From a virus, in IMG/VR virus record IMGVR_UViG_3300033981_002078, positions 1-23,856 of that record: a DNA stretch of 23,856 nt; one strand, given 5' to 3'. Of this stretch, positions 1 through 7,806 are shown one piece after another; position 1 is the first letter of the stretch; each line of letters opens with the position of its first letter. A program made the translations under genes and the position numbers. The notes beneath the pieces were generated by a model, which made no database searches, had not been told where the DNA came from, and worked only from the letters and a program-made list of their open reading frames with translations.

Positions 1-2
1 TT

Positions 3-185
3 CAAACTCTTCGTGGTGCAGCAAACGGGGACTTTTATCTTGATGTAAAGAATCCGAAACTTTACAAAAAAGTCCGTCGTTATTATGAAAATGAAGGCGT
101 AGTATTCTCTGGTGATCCTCTGGATGATTATGAGATTCTTATGGAATATGTTCTTGCCGATCTTGAAACTGTTGAGGTTGCTTAA
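3..185 (+). CDS. C-terminal end of a hypothetical phage protein (partial)
   Basis: An open frame enters from the left edge and ends at a TAA whose last base is the first base of the next ATG (TAATG). The visible 60 residues start QTLRGAANGDFYLDV and end ADLETVEVA. They are mixed charged and hydrophobic, with no membrane segment or catalytic motif that I recognise. The tight stop/start overlap with the next gene and the sensible codon use show it is translated. I do not recognise the family, and the 5' end lies outside the window. Confidence 0.6.
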   Translation, partial: QTLRGAANGDFYLDVKNPKLYKKVRRYYENEGVVFSGDPLDDYEILMEYVLADLETVEVA

Positions 186-412
186 TGAAAGTTCTTCTTG
201 AACGCAGTGGATACCGTTTTATTCAAGATGGTATTCTCGAAATCAATGGAAAACCAGATTATCGTATGCAAAAGAAAAATGAATGGACCAAACGTTGGAA
301 CGACATTTATCTTTTTGATAACCAAATGCAGTGTCTAACTGCTATGGAGGATCACCAATATGCACGTTGGTTGGATTCTGATAATCCTGGTGCCTATCGT
401 CATTATACATAG
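185..412 (+). CDS. Small hypothetical protein, 75 aa
   Basis: The ATG overlaps the stop of the upstream gene (TAATG), so the two are probably translationally coupled. The 75-residue product is soluble, rich in Arg, Tyr, Trp and Asp, and shows no signal peptide, membrane helix or cysteine cluster. It looks like the many small, single-domain proteins that fill T4-like cyanophage genomes. I do not recognise a function. The frame is supported by its position between two other genes on the same strand and by the lack of a better frame. Confidence 0.6.
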   Translation: MKVLLERSGYRFIQDGILEINGKPDYRMQKKNEWTKRWNDIYLFDNQMQCLTAMEDHQYARWLDSDNPGAYRHYT

Positions 413-446
413 TCTCGGTATGACTTAAAACTAGCCCTGGTCGGTG

Positions 447-701
447 ATGAAATCCCCCTTTATGGCAAAATCTAATATATTAAGGTATGTTGGCAACATT
501 CTCCTTTTATCGGGATATTTTATTCTGCTTTGGGGAGATCCAAAAGTTGGATTGCTTGTAAAATGCTTTGGAAATGCTTTTGTAGTTCCATTTGCAATCA
601 AGTATAAGTTTTGGGACATTTTAGTATTATGTGGTTTTTATGCTGCAATTGAGATTCCAAAATTACTTCAACTATCCTTTCCTAGTTTGTTTGTAAACTA
701 G
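447..701 (+). CDS. Small polytopic membrane protein, about 84 aa
   Basis: The product is strongly hydrophobic. Three candidate membrane segments are visible: one around LRYVGNILLLSGYFILLWG, one around VGLLVKCFGNAFVVPFAI and one around WDILVLCGFYAAIEI. There is no signal-peptide cleavage site. Starts at 444 (GTG), 447 (ATG) and 462 (ATG, beginning MAKSNIL) are all possible and none has a clear Shine-Dalgarno site, so the first few residues are uncertain. The gene is followed by a structured non-coding stretch and a strong terminator, so it is the last gene of its transcription unit. The function is unknown; a role in the host inner membrane is the only inference I would make. Confidence 0.6.
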   Translation: MKSPFMAKSNILRYVGNILLLSGYFILLWGDPKVGLLVKCFGNAFVVPFAIKYKFWDILVLCGFYAAIEIPKLLQLSFPSLFVN

Positions 702-829
702 GTGGTGGAGTCAAAATGACCCCTTCAGGTTTCTTGCTTCCTTAAAGAGCAAGTGGTGCGGATGGGACTCTCTCCCGCCTGGTTTCCAATTTCCAGTCAA
801 AGAATTGGTGGCGAGCCTGAGTTATTTGG
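702..829 (+). other. Non-coding stretch with several stem-loops, possible structured RNA
   Basis: No convincing gene is present here. Several inverted repeats lie in a row: GTCA/TGAC near 711-721, CTTGCT/AGCAAG at 733-738 and 748-753, and a two-part stem with CGCC 776-779 against GGCG 810-813 enclosing CCAATT 786-791 against AATTGG 803-808. The stretch runs directly into the terminator at 830. It could be a small RNA, a structured 3' untranslated region that protects the upstream message, or a decayed gene. It does not fold as a tRNA cloverleaf. Confidence 0.35.
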
Positions 830-856
830 GGAGGTTGACAACAACCTCCTTTTTTT
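830..856 (+). terminator. Rho-independent terminator before the glycan island
   Basis: A perfect 8-base-pair stem, GGAGGTTG (830-837) with CAACCTCC (842-849), encloses the loop ACAA and is followed by seven T. It ends the left-hand unit. Its right-hand part overlaps the promoter of the next gene: the TTGACA -35 box begins inside the stem. Confidence 0.9.
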
Positions 857-863
857 GTATGAT
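835..863 (+). promoter_or_regulatory. Sigma70-type promoter for the glycan island, embedded in a terminator
   Basis: TTGACA at 835-840 and TATGAT at 858-863 are separated by exactly 17 bases, a near-perfect bacterial promoter. The -35 box lies in the terminator hairpin, and the -10 runs into an A/T-rich TATATAAA stretch resembling a T4-like late promoter. The start codon of the epimerase is about 25 bases downstream of the -10. The island could therefore be transcribed early by host polymerase and possibly again late. Confidence 0.85.
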
Positions 864-888
864 ATATAAAAAGAGTTTTAATTAATCT

Positions 889-1941
889 ATGAGTGATTAT
901 AAAAAAACAGCACTTGTATTGGGTGCTGGTGGTTTCATCGGAAGTCACATGGTTCGCAGACTGCGATCAGAAGGTTATTGGGTTCGTGGAGTAGATCTAA
1001 AATTTCCTGAATTTTCTCAAAGTGAGGCAAATGAATTTATTCAGGGAGATCTTCGTGATGTAACATTTGTTGAAAGAGTTATTGAATTCAAAGGATATCT
1101 GGGAAACTTTTATCATTTTGTGGCATCAAAATATATTGATACTTTTGATGAGATCTATCAATTTGCTGCTGATATGGGTGGAGCAGGATTTGTATTCACG
1201 GGGGAGAATGATGCTGACATTATGCATAATTCCGTAACAGTTAATTTAAATGTTCTTGAGTCCCAACGTCAATTAAATGATTTTAAGGGAGTGAATAAAA
1301 CCAAAATTTTCTATTCTGGATCTGCTTGTATGTATCCAGAACACAATCAACTTGATCCCGATAATCCAGATTGTCGTGAAGAAAGTGCTTATCCAGCTAA
1401 TCCAGATAGTGAATATGGTTGGGAAAAACTTTTTTCAGAACGTCTTTATTTTGCCTACAATCGCAATTATAATATTCCTGTCCGTGTTGCCAGGTATCAT
1501 AATATCTTTGGCCCCGAAGGAACCTGGGAAGGTGGACGTGAAAAAGCTCCTGCAGCAATTTGTCGTAAAGTTGCATATCTTCCTAAAGAAGGTGGAGTAG
1601 TTGAGGTATGGGGTGATGGAAAACAAACCCGATCATTCTTGTATATTGATGAGTGTATTGAAGCAACTCGTCGTATGATGGAATCTGATTTCATCGGTCC
1701 AGTTAATATTGGTTCAGAGGAAATGGTAACTATCAACCAACTTGTAAAAACTGCTGCAAAAGTTGCTGGTAAAGATGTAACCAAAGTGTATAAACTTAAT
1801 GCACCCCTTGGAGTTCGTGGACGCAACTCTAATAACGATTTAATTCGTGAGAAATTGGGGTGGGATTATTCGCAAAGTCTTGAAGAAGGAATTCGTAAGA
1901 CTTATGATTGGATATTGCAACAAATTTCAAGAAAAGTATGA
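889..1941 (+). CDS. GDP-mannose 3,5-epimerase (extended SDR family)
   Basis: This enzyme epimerises GDP-D-mannose at C3 and C5 to give GDP-L-galactose (and GDP-L-gulose), using a bound NAD(P). The 350-residue sequence has a Rossmann motif GAGGFIG at 12-18, the ADMGGAGF signature near 94, the SACMYP segment with the expected serine and cysteine near 145-147, the Tyr-x3-Lys pair at 176/180 (YGWEK), and the GGREKAPAA segment whose lysine (about 219) matches the second acid/base residue of plant-type GME. The C-terminal MWGDG-like and RSFLYIDE segments also fit. About 15 extra residues near 67-82 are unusual. It is the first gene behind the promoter at 835 and overlaps the next gene by ATGA. Its codon use is less AT-rich than the genes that follow. 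I am confident of the subfamily, less so of the exact product. Confidence 0.88.
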   Translation: MSDYKKTALVLGAGGFIGSHMVRRLRSEGYWVRGVDLKFPEFSQSEANEFIQGDLRDVTFVERVIEFKGYLGNFYHFVASKYIDTFDEIYQFAADMGGAGFVFTGENDADIMHNSVTVNLNVLESQRQLNDFKGVNKTKIFYSGSACMYPEHNQLDPDNPDCREESAYPANPDSEYGWEKLFSERLYFAYNRNYNIPVRVARYHNIFGPEGTWEGGREKAPAAICRKVAYLPKEGGVVEVWGDGKQTRSFLYIDECIEATRRMMESDFIGPVNIGSEEMVTINQLVKTAAKVAGKDVTKVYKLNAPLGVRGRNSNNDLIREKLGWDYSQSLEEGIRKTYDWILQQISRKV

Positions 1942-2855
1942 ATAATTTAATTATTACAAATTCTTCTGGACTTTTTAGTACTTTACTTGGATTTTTTTTC
2001 TGGGTTTATTTATTTGAAAATAATAATTTTGATATTGATTTAAATTTTCATACTAGAAATAAAAGTGGTCCTAACGAAAAAAAATATTATTTTGCAGAAA
2101 TTGTTGAGTCTAACTTATTTCCAAAGAAACTATTGTTTGAAGAAAATATTTTTTTGAATATATTTAAAGAGAATAAATTTTTAGTTAAAGATCATAATCT
2201 AGACGATTTTTTATTTACACATTTATATCCATCTGATATTAAAGAATTTGATGAGTATGTTCCAGAATGTTTAAAAGTTTATAGGGGTAGGGGATTTTAT
2301 AGTGATCAATATGAAAATAAAGAAATAATAGATCAAATTAGAAAATGTTATTATCAAGGATGGAAAGTTTTTGAACTTACTGACGAACTAAAAAAAATTT
2401 CAATTGAAGAAGAAAAACTTATATCTTCAAATACTTTATGTGTTATGCTTAGAACTTCCTTGCATTATGATGGGTATGGGCATAATTCTGAAAAAATTTT
2501 AGAATCTGCTGTTAGGCAAGTCTCTAGTGTAATAGACGATTATGATAAAGTATTAATCACAACTCAAGTTCAACCTTTTTATAATAGATTTAAACAAGTT
2601 TTTGGTAATAAGTGTGTTTCTCCAGAGAGACCAAAAAGATTATCAAGTGATATGGATTGGATTGGTGTCAGTGATTCTATGAGTGATGATGATTATATTG
2701 AAGAATTAAAATATTGTTTATTGGATGTAATTCTTTCTAGTAAATGTAATCATATTATTGGTTCAAGTAGTAATATGTTTTTAGGTGCTTTATCTATGAA
2801 TCCAAATATTGATTATAGTTTAATAACAGATCTTTCTAATTTTAATGGATTATGA
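1938..2855 (+). CDS. GT-B glycosyltransferase, fucosyltransferase-like (GT11/GT23/O-FucT superfamily)
   Basis: The start at 1938 overlaps the epimerase stop (ATGA) and gives 305 residues. An in-frame start at 1908 would overlap the epimerase coding region, so I reject it. The C-terminal half carries a basic LRTSLHYD segment followed about 120 residues later by HIIGSSSNMFLGALSMNP. This is the arrangement seen in fucosyltransferase-type GT-B enzymes, where an Arg-containing strand and a late Ser-rich strand bind the GDP-sugar. The N-terminal half is not recognisable. The composition is very AT-rich, rich in Asn, Lys and Ile. Its place right after the GDP-L-galactose-forming epimerase suggests that GDP-L-galactose or GDP-L-fucose is the donor. 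Family membership is an inference from short motifs. Confidence 0.55.
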   Translation: MNNLIITNSSGLFSTLLGFFFWVYLFENNNFDIDLNFHTRNKSGPNEKKYYFAEIVESNLFPKKLLFEENIFLNIFKENKFLVKDHNLDDFLFTHLYPSDIKEFDEYVPECLKVYRGRGFYSDQYENKEIIDQIRKCYYQGWKVFELTDELKKISIEEEKLISSNTLCVMLRTSLHYDGYGHNSEKILESAVRQVSSVIDDYDKVLITTQVQPFYNRFKQVFGNKCVSPERPKRLSSDMDWIGVSDSMSDDDYIEELKYCLLDVILSSKCNHIIGSSSNMFLGALSMNPNIDYSLITDLSNFNGL

Positions 2856-3190
2856 GTAACATTTATGTTTTTGATTTAGATCATACTTTATGTGATACTA
2901 AAAAGGATGATAGTGGGAGATGGTTATATTTTGAATCTGTTCCATATTCTGATAGAATAGAAAAGGTAAATGAATTAAAAAATGAAGGGCACACAATTAT
3001 AATAGAAACTGCAAGAGGAAGTGATTCAAAAATAAATTATTATGAAAAAACTTATAATCAATTAGTTTCTTGGGGGTTAAAATTTGATTTTCTTAGAACT
3101 GGAGTTAAGTTTTCTGCAAATTATTATATTGACGATAAAGCATTAAATAGCGAGGATTTTTTTAATGGCAAGCATTCAATCACTGATTAA
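2852..3190 (+). CDS. Small HAD-superfamily phosphatase of the capsule-biosynthesis type
   Basis: The 112-residue product begins with the HAD motif I FDLDHTL (Asp nucleophile and Asp acid/base near 8 and 10). Motif II is the IIIETARG segment near 50, and the acidic motif IV is YYIDDKAL near 92-98. Its length fits cap-less HAD proteins often found in capsule gene clusters. The start overlaps the previous stop (ATGA), and the end overlaps the next gene by 26 bases. It probably removes phosphate from a small metabolite or sugar phosphate. Beside a PLP enzyme and an adenylation domain, an amino-alcohol phosphate is an attractive substrate, but this is inferred from context only. Confidence 0.75.
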   Translation: MSNIYVFDLDHTLCDTKKDDSGRWLYFESVPYSDRIEKVNELKNEGHTIIIETARGSDSKINYYEKTYNQLVSWGLKFDFLRTGVKFSANYYIDDKALNSEDFFNGKHSITD

Positions 3191-5654
3191 AAAGTCTCCA
3201 TCTTGGATTCAAAAAATTTATTATAATACTGTTCCATTTTCTCAAAGATATGGAAAAGTTTTTACTGAAACTTATAATTTTCTCTTAGAAAGTGAAAAAT
3301 GGAGTAGAGAAAAACTAGAACAATATCAATTAGAAGAATTTAAAAAGTTAATAAATCATTGCTATACAAATGTCCCCTATTATAAAAAAGTTTTTGATGA
3401 TAGAGGATTAACTCCAAATGATTTTAACTCAATTTCTGATATAACTAAACTTCCATTTCTTACGAAGGATATTATTAGAGAAAATTCAAATGATTTAATT
3501 GCAAAAAATATGAAAGATCAGAAGTCCTATGAGTTCAGGACAAGTGGATCTACAGGAAAGAAATTGGTTTTTTATGCAACTGATGATGTTTATAAAAAAG
3601 AAGCTGCATTTGTTCTTCGTTCATATGAAAAACATGGAGCTCATTTATATGACAAACCAAGTGTTTGGTTGAGAAGATATGTCCCTGTTGATAGAAATTC
3701 CGATCTTTGGTATTATGATTATGAATTAAATCGTCTTTACATGTCTGCGTATCATCTAAATGATGATACTATAAAAGATTATATTTCTAAAATCAATTCT
3801 AAGAAATATCATACCCTTGTTGCATATCCTTCTAGTATTTACGTTCTTGCTTGTCTTTGCGAAAAGCACAAATTAAAATTGGATACAATTCAAAAAATTC
3901 ATGTTTCTTCGGAAATGATGCTTCCCGAATGGAGAAAAAAAATTATAGAAGTTTTTGGAATAGTTCCAGTTGCTCATTATGGTGCGATTGAAAAAGTTTG
4001 TTTTATGCACCAATTAGAAGATAGTGAAAAATATTATGAAAATCTACAATATGGTGTAACTGAGTATATTGATCAGGGTGATGGAACTCATACAATTGTG
4101 GGGACTGGGTTTCTTAATTACTATATGCCATTTCTTAGATATAAGACTGAAGATAGTGTTGTATTAAATTCAAATCCTGGTGATTTTGATAAAGTTTCTA
4201 GTATTAATGGAAGAACAAGTGATATCTTGATTGCTGAAGATGGTTCACAACTTCCAGGAGTTAATTTTTATAGTTGGATTGATAAAAAAGTTCCTGGAGT
4301 TTCTATGTTTCAAATTGTTCAGAAGAGTAGAAAAGATGTGACTTTTAGTTTTGTTGGTAGCAATCAGTATTCTGAAAAAACTATTTCTGAAATTAAAGAA
4401 GGTCTTACCTCTAGACTGGGTAATCTTAATTTTACTATTACTAAGGTAAGAGAGATTAAAAGAAATGAGACCACTGGAAAAATTCGTTGTATTGTTAACA
4501 ATATTTTGAGTTCTTATTCCTCAAAAGAATTATATGATAAACTCTATAATTTAAAAAAGCAAAATGGAACTCACTCCCCAAGTATTAATACTATCATAGA
4601 AAATATACCAGAAATTCAATGTAATATTGATGCTTGTTTTTTGAGCAATCCTTATGCAACTGATTTATTTCTAAAAAGATTTAATCAAGATTTAATTGTC
4701 CCAAATAATATTCGTAATTATCTTGAACTTTATCCACAACAAAATAAATTCGTATCCAAAAAGATTTCCGAATATATTGGTATTCCTTCTGAAAATATTT
4801 TAATAGGTAATGGGGCTATTGAAATTATTGAAAAGGTAATGAATAATATGGTAGGCAAGATTTTAATCGGTCTTCCAACATTTTCTTCTTATTATGAATT
4901 TAATAAAGATTGTGAAATTGTTAAGAGTGAAAAAAAATTAGATTCTGTAGAAAATGTAGTAAGTGAAGTTAGGAGAACTTCTTCCAATAATCTTCTTTTA
5001 GTTAATCCAAATAACCCAACAGGTCATTATATTATTAAAGAAGATTTAAAACATATTTTGTCACAATTAAAAGATTTGAATACTATTATTGTTGATGAAA
5101 GTTTTATTCATTTTGCAACAAAAGATAATCCAAATGATGATTCTATAGGAGAATTTGTTCTTGAATATCCAAATTTAGTTGTTATTAAAAGTATGTCAAA
5201 GGATTTTGGCATTGCTGGTATTAGGTGTGGATATGCTATAATGTCAAAGGAAAAGGTAAAACTTTTTATTGAAAAAGGTTTCCTTTGGAACTCTAATGGC
5301 ATCTCTGAGTATTTCTTTAATTTACTTTCGGATAAATCTTTTATTGTAGAATATGAAAAAACTAGAATTAAGTTTTTAGAAGAGTTTGAAGAATTTTTTG
5401 AAGAACTTAATAAAATTAAAGAAATTCAAGTATATGAATCAAAAACAAATTTCTTTCTAATTGATCTTAAAACTAAAAAGTCTTTTGATTTTATGTGTTG
5501 GATGTTGATTGAAAAGGGAATTTATGTGAGATGTATGGATGATAAAATTGGAATGGGTATTGATAGTGATACTTTTGTTAGAATTGCTGGAAAGACCCGT
5601 GAAGAAAACAACTACATAATACAGTCAATTAAAGAATTTATTGGTGAAGTATAA
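3165..5654 (+). CDS. Fusion of a CapK/PaaK-like adenylate-forming domain and a HisC-like PLP enzyme
   Basis: This is an 829-residue two-domain protein. Residues 1-450 look like a CapK/phenylacetate-CoA-ligase-type adenylate-forming domain: phosphate-binding TSGSTGK at 126-132, HYGAIEK at 271-277, FLRYKTED near 323-330, GRTSD at 349-353 and a late TGK near 437-439. Residues about 470-829 are a fold-type I PLP enzyme of the histidinol-phosphate aminotransferase/CobD type: NPNNPTGHY at 614-622, VDESF at 643-647 and SMSKDFGIAGIRCGY with the cofactor lysine near 679. The start overlaps the HAD gene by 26 bases, with AGGA upstream. The N-terminus aligns well by eye with CapK-type starts. The likely role is to make an amine or amino alcohol and to activate a carboxylate for coupling, perhaps amidating a uronic acid made by the neighbouring dehydrogenase. 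The domain calls are strong; the reaction is inference. Confidence 0.8.
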   Translation: MASIQSLIKKSPSWIQKIYYNTVPFSQRYGKVFTETYNFLLESEKWSREKLEQYQLEEFKKLINHCYTNVPYYKKVFDDRGLTPNDFNSISDITKLPFLTKDIIRENSNDLIAKNMKDQKSYEFRTSGSTGKKLVFYATDDVYKKEAAFVLRSYEKHGAHLYDKPSVWLRRYVPVDRNSDLWYYDYELNRLYMSAYHLNDDTIKDYISKINSKKYHTLVAYPSSIYVLACLCEKHKLKLDTIQKIHVSSEMMLPEWRKKIIEVFGIVPVAHYGAIEKVCFMHQLEDSEKYYENLQYGVTEYIDQGDGTHTIVGTGFLNYYMPFLRYKTEDSVVLNSNPGDFDKVSSINGRTSDILIAEDGSQLPGVNFYSWIDKKVPGVSMFQIVQKSRKDVTFSFVGSNQYSEKTISEIKEGLTSRLGNLNFTITKVREIKRNETTGKIRCIVNNILSSYSSKELYDKLYNLKKQNGTHSPSINTIIENIPEIQCNIDACFLSNPYATDLFLKRFNQDLIVPNNIRNYLELYPQQNKFVSKKISEYIGIPSENILIGNGAIEIIEKVMNNMVGKILIGLPTFSSYYEFNKDCEIVKSEKKLDSVENVVSEVRRTSSNNLLLVNPNNPTGHYIIKEDLKHILSQLKDLNTIIVDESFIHFATKDNPNDDSIGEFVLEYPNLVVIKSMSKDFGIAGIRCGYAIMSKEKVKLFIEKGFLWNSNGISEYFFNLLSDKSFIVEYEKTRIKFLEEFEEFFEELNKIKEIQVYESKTNFFLIDLKTKKSFDFMCWMLIEKGIYVRCMDDKIGMGIDSDTFVRIAGKTREENNYIIQSIKEFIGEV

Positions 5655-5657
5655 TTT

Positions 5658-6905
5658 ATGAATATTAGTTTCATTGGATTGGGAAAACTTGGACTACCTC
5701 TTGCTTGTTGTTTAGCTAGATCTGGAAATAGAGTCCTTGGAATAGATAAAAACCCATATTTCATAAAAAAATTAAATAATAAAGAACTTCCTTTTTATGA
5801 ACCAGATTTGAATAAATTTTTTATTCATAGTGGAGATGTGGATCCTCATCCAAATTTTATGGGATTTACAGATTCATATGAAAATATTTTTAAAGATACT
5901 GATGCTACTGTGATTCTAGTTAATACTCAAAGTGATGATGGTGGATATTCGTCTGCAATTGTAGAATCAGTATTGCAAGAATTTTCTGAAAATTTTAAAA
6001 ATTCAAACAAAGATTATCATTTAATCGTTTTATCTTCTACAGTTCTCCCAGGTACTATTAAAAAATTAATTTCTCTTGTTGAAAAAGTATCTGGCAAAAA
6101 ATATGAAAAAGATTTTGGATTTTCTTATGTCCCCGATTTTGTTAAACTGGGAAATGTTATTCATGATTTTAAAAACCCAGAATTTTTCTTGATAGGTGCA
6201 AATAATATTGAAGATATTATACTTACAAAATCTATTTGGTATAAATTTCACGATAATAATCCACCATGCAAAATTTTAACTCTTGAGGAAGCTGAAGTAG
6301 CTAAAGTTTCTTTAAATGCTTTTATAGTTAATAAAATTTCATTTGCAAATTTTTTGGGTGAAGTTTGTGATGGCATGGAAAATGTGAATGTTCATAATAT
6401 CACAAATGTAATAGGACTGGATAAAAGAATCTCCCCTTATTTTTTTGGATACGGAACTCCTTATGGTGGGACTTGTTTTCCAAGAGATACTACTGCTTTT
6501 ATTAAATTTTCTGAAGATAGAGGAAAATCGGCAAAACATTTAATTTTTGCTGAAGAAGTTAATCAGATGGTGTATAATAGTTTGTTTGAAAAAGTAAAAT
6601 CTTATCAAAATATTGCTATTCTTGGTACATCGTTTAAACCAAACTCTCCAGTTACAATTGGTTCTCCTAGTGTAACCTTAATCAACTATCTTGAAAATGC
6701 AAATAAAACAATTTATTGTCATGATTTTCTTAAAGAAACTTTTGAAAACTTAAAATTATTTCAAGGTGTTGGAGTTACAACTTGCGATGAAGTGCAAGAC
6801 TGTATTGATAAATCTGAAGTCGTTATTGTAATGCATCCGGATAAAAGATATAAGGATTTTAACTATTCTAATGTAAATGTTATAGACTATTGGGGAGTAA
6901 TTTGA
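5658..6905 (+). CDS. UDP-glucose/GDP-mannose dehydrogenase family protein
   Basis: This family oxidises the C6 hydroxyl of a nucleotide sugar to a carboxylate in two NAD-dependent steps, giving for example UDP-glucuronate. The 415-residue protein has an N-terminal Rossmann motif GLGKLGLPLA near 7-16, IGIDK-like acidic strand end (VLGIDKNP), a central helical domain with the family-typical YVPDFVKLG and NPEFFLIG segments, the catalytic cysteine in GTPYGGTCFPRD near 265-277, and a C-terminal UDP-binding domain starting at ILGTSFKPNSP. Length and domain order match the family. It follows the fusion gene with a 3-base gap and precedes a GT10 gene. A uronic-acid donor and a carboxylate for amide formation are the natural uses here. 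The substrate nucleotide sugar cannot be told from the sequence. Confidence 0.85.
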   Translation: MNISFIGLGKLGLPLACCLARSGNRVLGIDKNPYFIKKLNNKELPFYEPDLNKFFIHSGDVDPHPNFMGFTDSYENIFKDTDATVILVNTQSDDGGYSSAIVESVLQEFSENFKNSNKDYHLIVLSSTVLPGTIKKLISLVEKVSGKKYEKDFGFSYVPDFVKLGNVIHDFKNPEFFLIGANNIEDIILTKSIWYKFHDNNPPCKILTLEEAEVAKVSLNAFIVNKISFANFLGEVCDGMENVNVHNITNVIGLDKRISPYFFGYGTPYGGTCFPRDTTAFIKFSEDRGKSAKHLIFAEEVNQMVYNSLFEKVKSYQNIAILGTSFKPNSPVTIGSPSVTLINYLENANKTIYCHDFLKETFENLKLFQGVGVTTCDEVQDCIDKSEVVIVMHPDKRYKDFNYSNVNVIDYWGVI

Positions 6906-6908
6906 ATC

Positions 6909-7799
6909 ATGGCAAAGAAAAAATTTAAACTAATTGATAATTGTTTTTCCTGGGTTGGTAAAGGACAGCACGGAGAAAATTTGGGTGGAGCTACTCCTAA
7001 TAGAGTTCCCAAATATATTGAGTGGGTTCATGAAGGATACGGTAATCACCAATCTACTTTTAACAATCTGACCAAAAAAGATAAAACATTCTATACTGAG
7101 GATTTAATCCTTCTTGGACTTGAAGATAATAAAAGTGCTAAGAAGTATGGGTATCTATTTGAACCAAAGTGGTACAATAAAACTGCAGTATACATCAAAA
7201 ATAATCCTGATAAATTTGTGGAGCATTATGATGCTATTTTTACTCATGATCAAGAATTAATAGATATTAACCCAGATGTTTTCAAATTTGCTTATGGTCA
7301 GGGATCTATCATTGAAGAAGTTGGCATTTTTGATAAAACAAAATTAGTTTCTTCTATTTTATCTGATAAAGCAATGTCTAATGGGCATAAACTTAGAATT
7401 GAAATTGGTAAACAACTAGAAGAAAGTGGACAAGTTGATTGTTTTGGAAAATTGCATAACAAGTTTCTTGATAAAAAAATTATAGGAATGAAGGATTATA
7501 TGTTTTCATTTGCTTTTGAAAATGATGTTTATCCTCATTATTTTACAGAAAAACTTCTTGATTGTTTTTTGACAGGAACAATTCCAATTTATTTGGGAGA
7601 TCCAGAAATTGGAAAGTTTTATAATATTGATGGAATTATTCAAATTGATTATAAAGATGGTGGAATTGAATTTAATTCTGAATGTTTAACTGAAGAATTT
7701 TATAAAGATAGACTTGATGCAGTAAAAGATAATTTTGAAAGAGTTGTGGATCGGCAAAGTGTTGAAGATTATATCTATCTAAATTATTTTAACGATTAA
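6909..7799 (+). CDS. GT10 family alpha-1,3/1,4-fucosyltransferase-like glycosyltransferase
   Basis: The 296-residue protein carries the GT10 donor-site signature at 197-232: an aromatic-rich strand, AFEN, then YFTEKLLDCFLTGTIPIYLG followed by DP. In this family the block binds GDP-fucose. The N-terminal acceptor domain is divergent, as is usual in GT10. There is no signal or membrane anchor, so it would work in the cytoplasm. It lies three bases after the dehydrogenase gene and seven bases before the first GT11 gene. With a GDP-L-galactose-forming epimerase in the same operon and no GDP-fucose synthase in the window, L-galactose is a plausible alternative donor sugar. Confidence 0.85.
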   Translation: MAKKKFKLIDNCFSWVGKGQHGENLGGATPNRVPKYIEWVHEGYGNHQSTFNNLTKKDKTFYTEDLILLGLEDNKSAKKYGYLFEPKWYNKTAVYIKNNPDKFVEHYDAIFTHDQELIDINPDVFKFAYGQGSIIEEVGIFDKTKLVSSILSDKAMSNGHKLRIEIGKQLEESGQVDCFGKLHNKFLDKKIIGMKDYMFSFAFENDVYPHYFTEKLLDCFLTGTIPIYLGDPEIGKFYNIDGIIQIDYKDGGIEFNSECLTEEFYKDRLDAVKDNFERVVDRQSVEDYIYLNYFND

Positions 7800-7806
7800 G
7801 ATTGAT

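Noticed and set aside
756-830. Possible tRNA gene
   Set aside because: Some GC-rich pairing is present but no seven-pair acceptor, no T-loop TTCRANNC and no anticodon arm can be arranged on either strand.
742-948. Minus-strand open frame of 68 codons
   Set aside because: It runs through the terminator, the promoter and the start of the epimerase gene and its protein looks random; it is a shadow frame.
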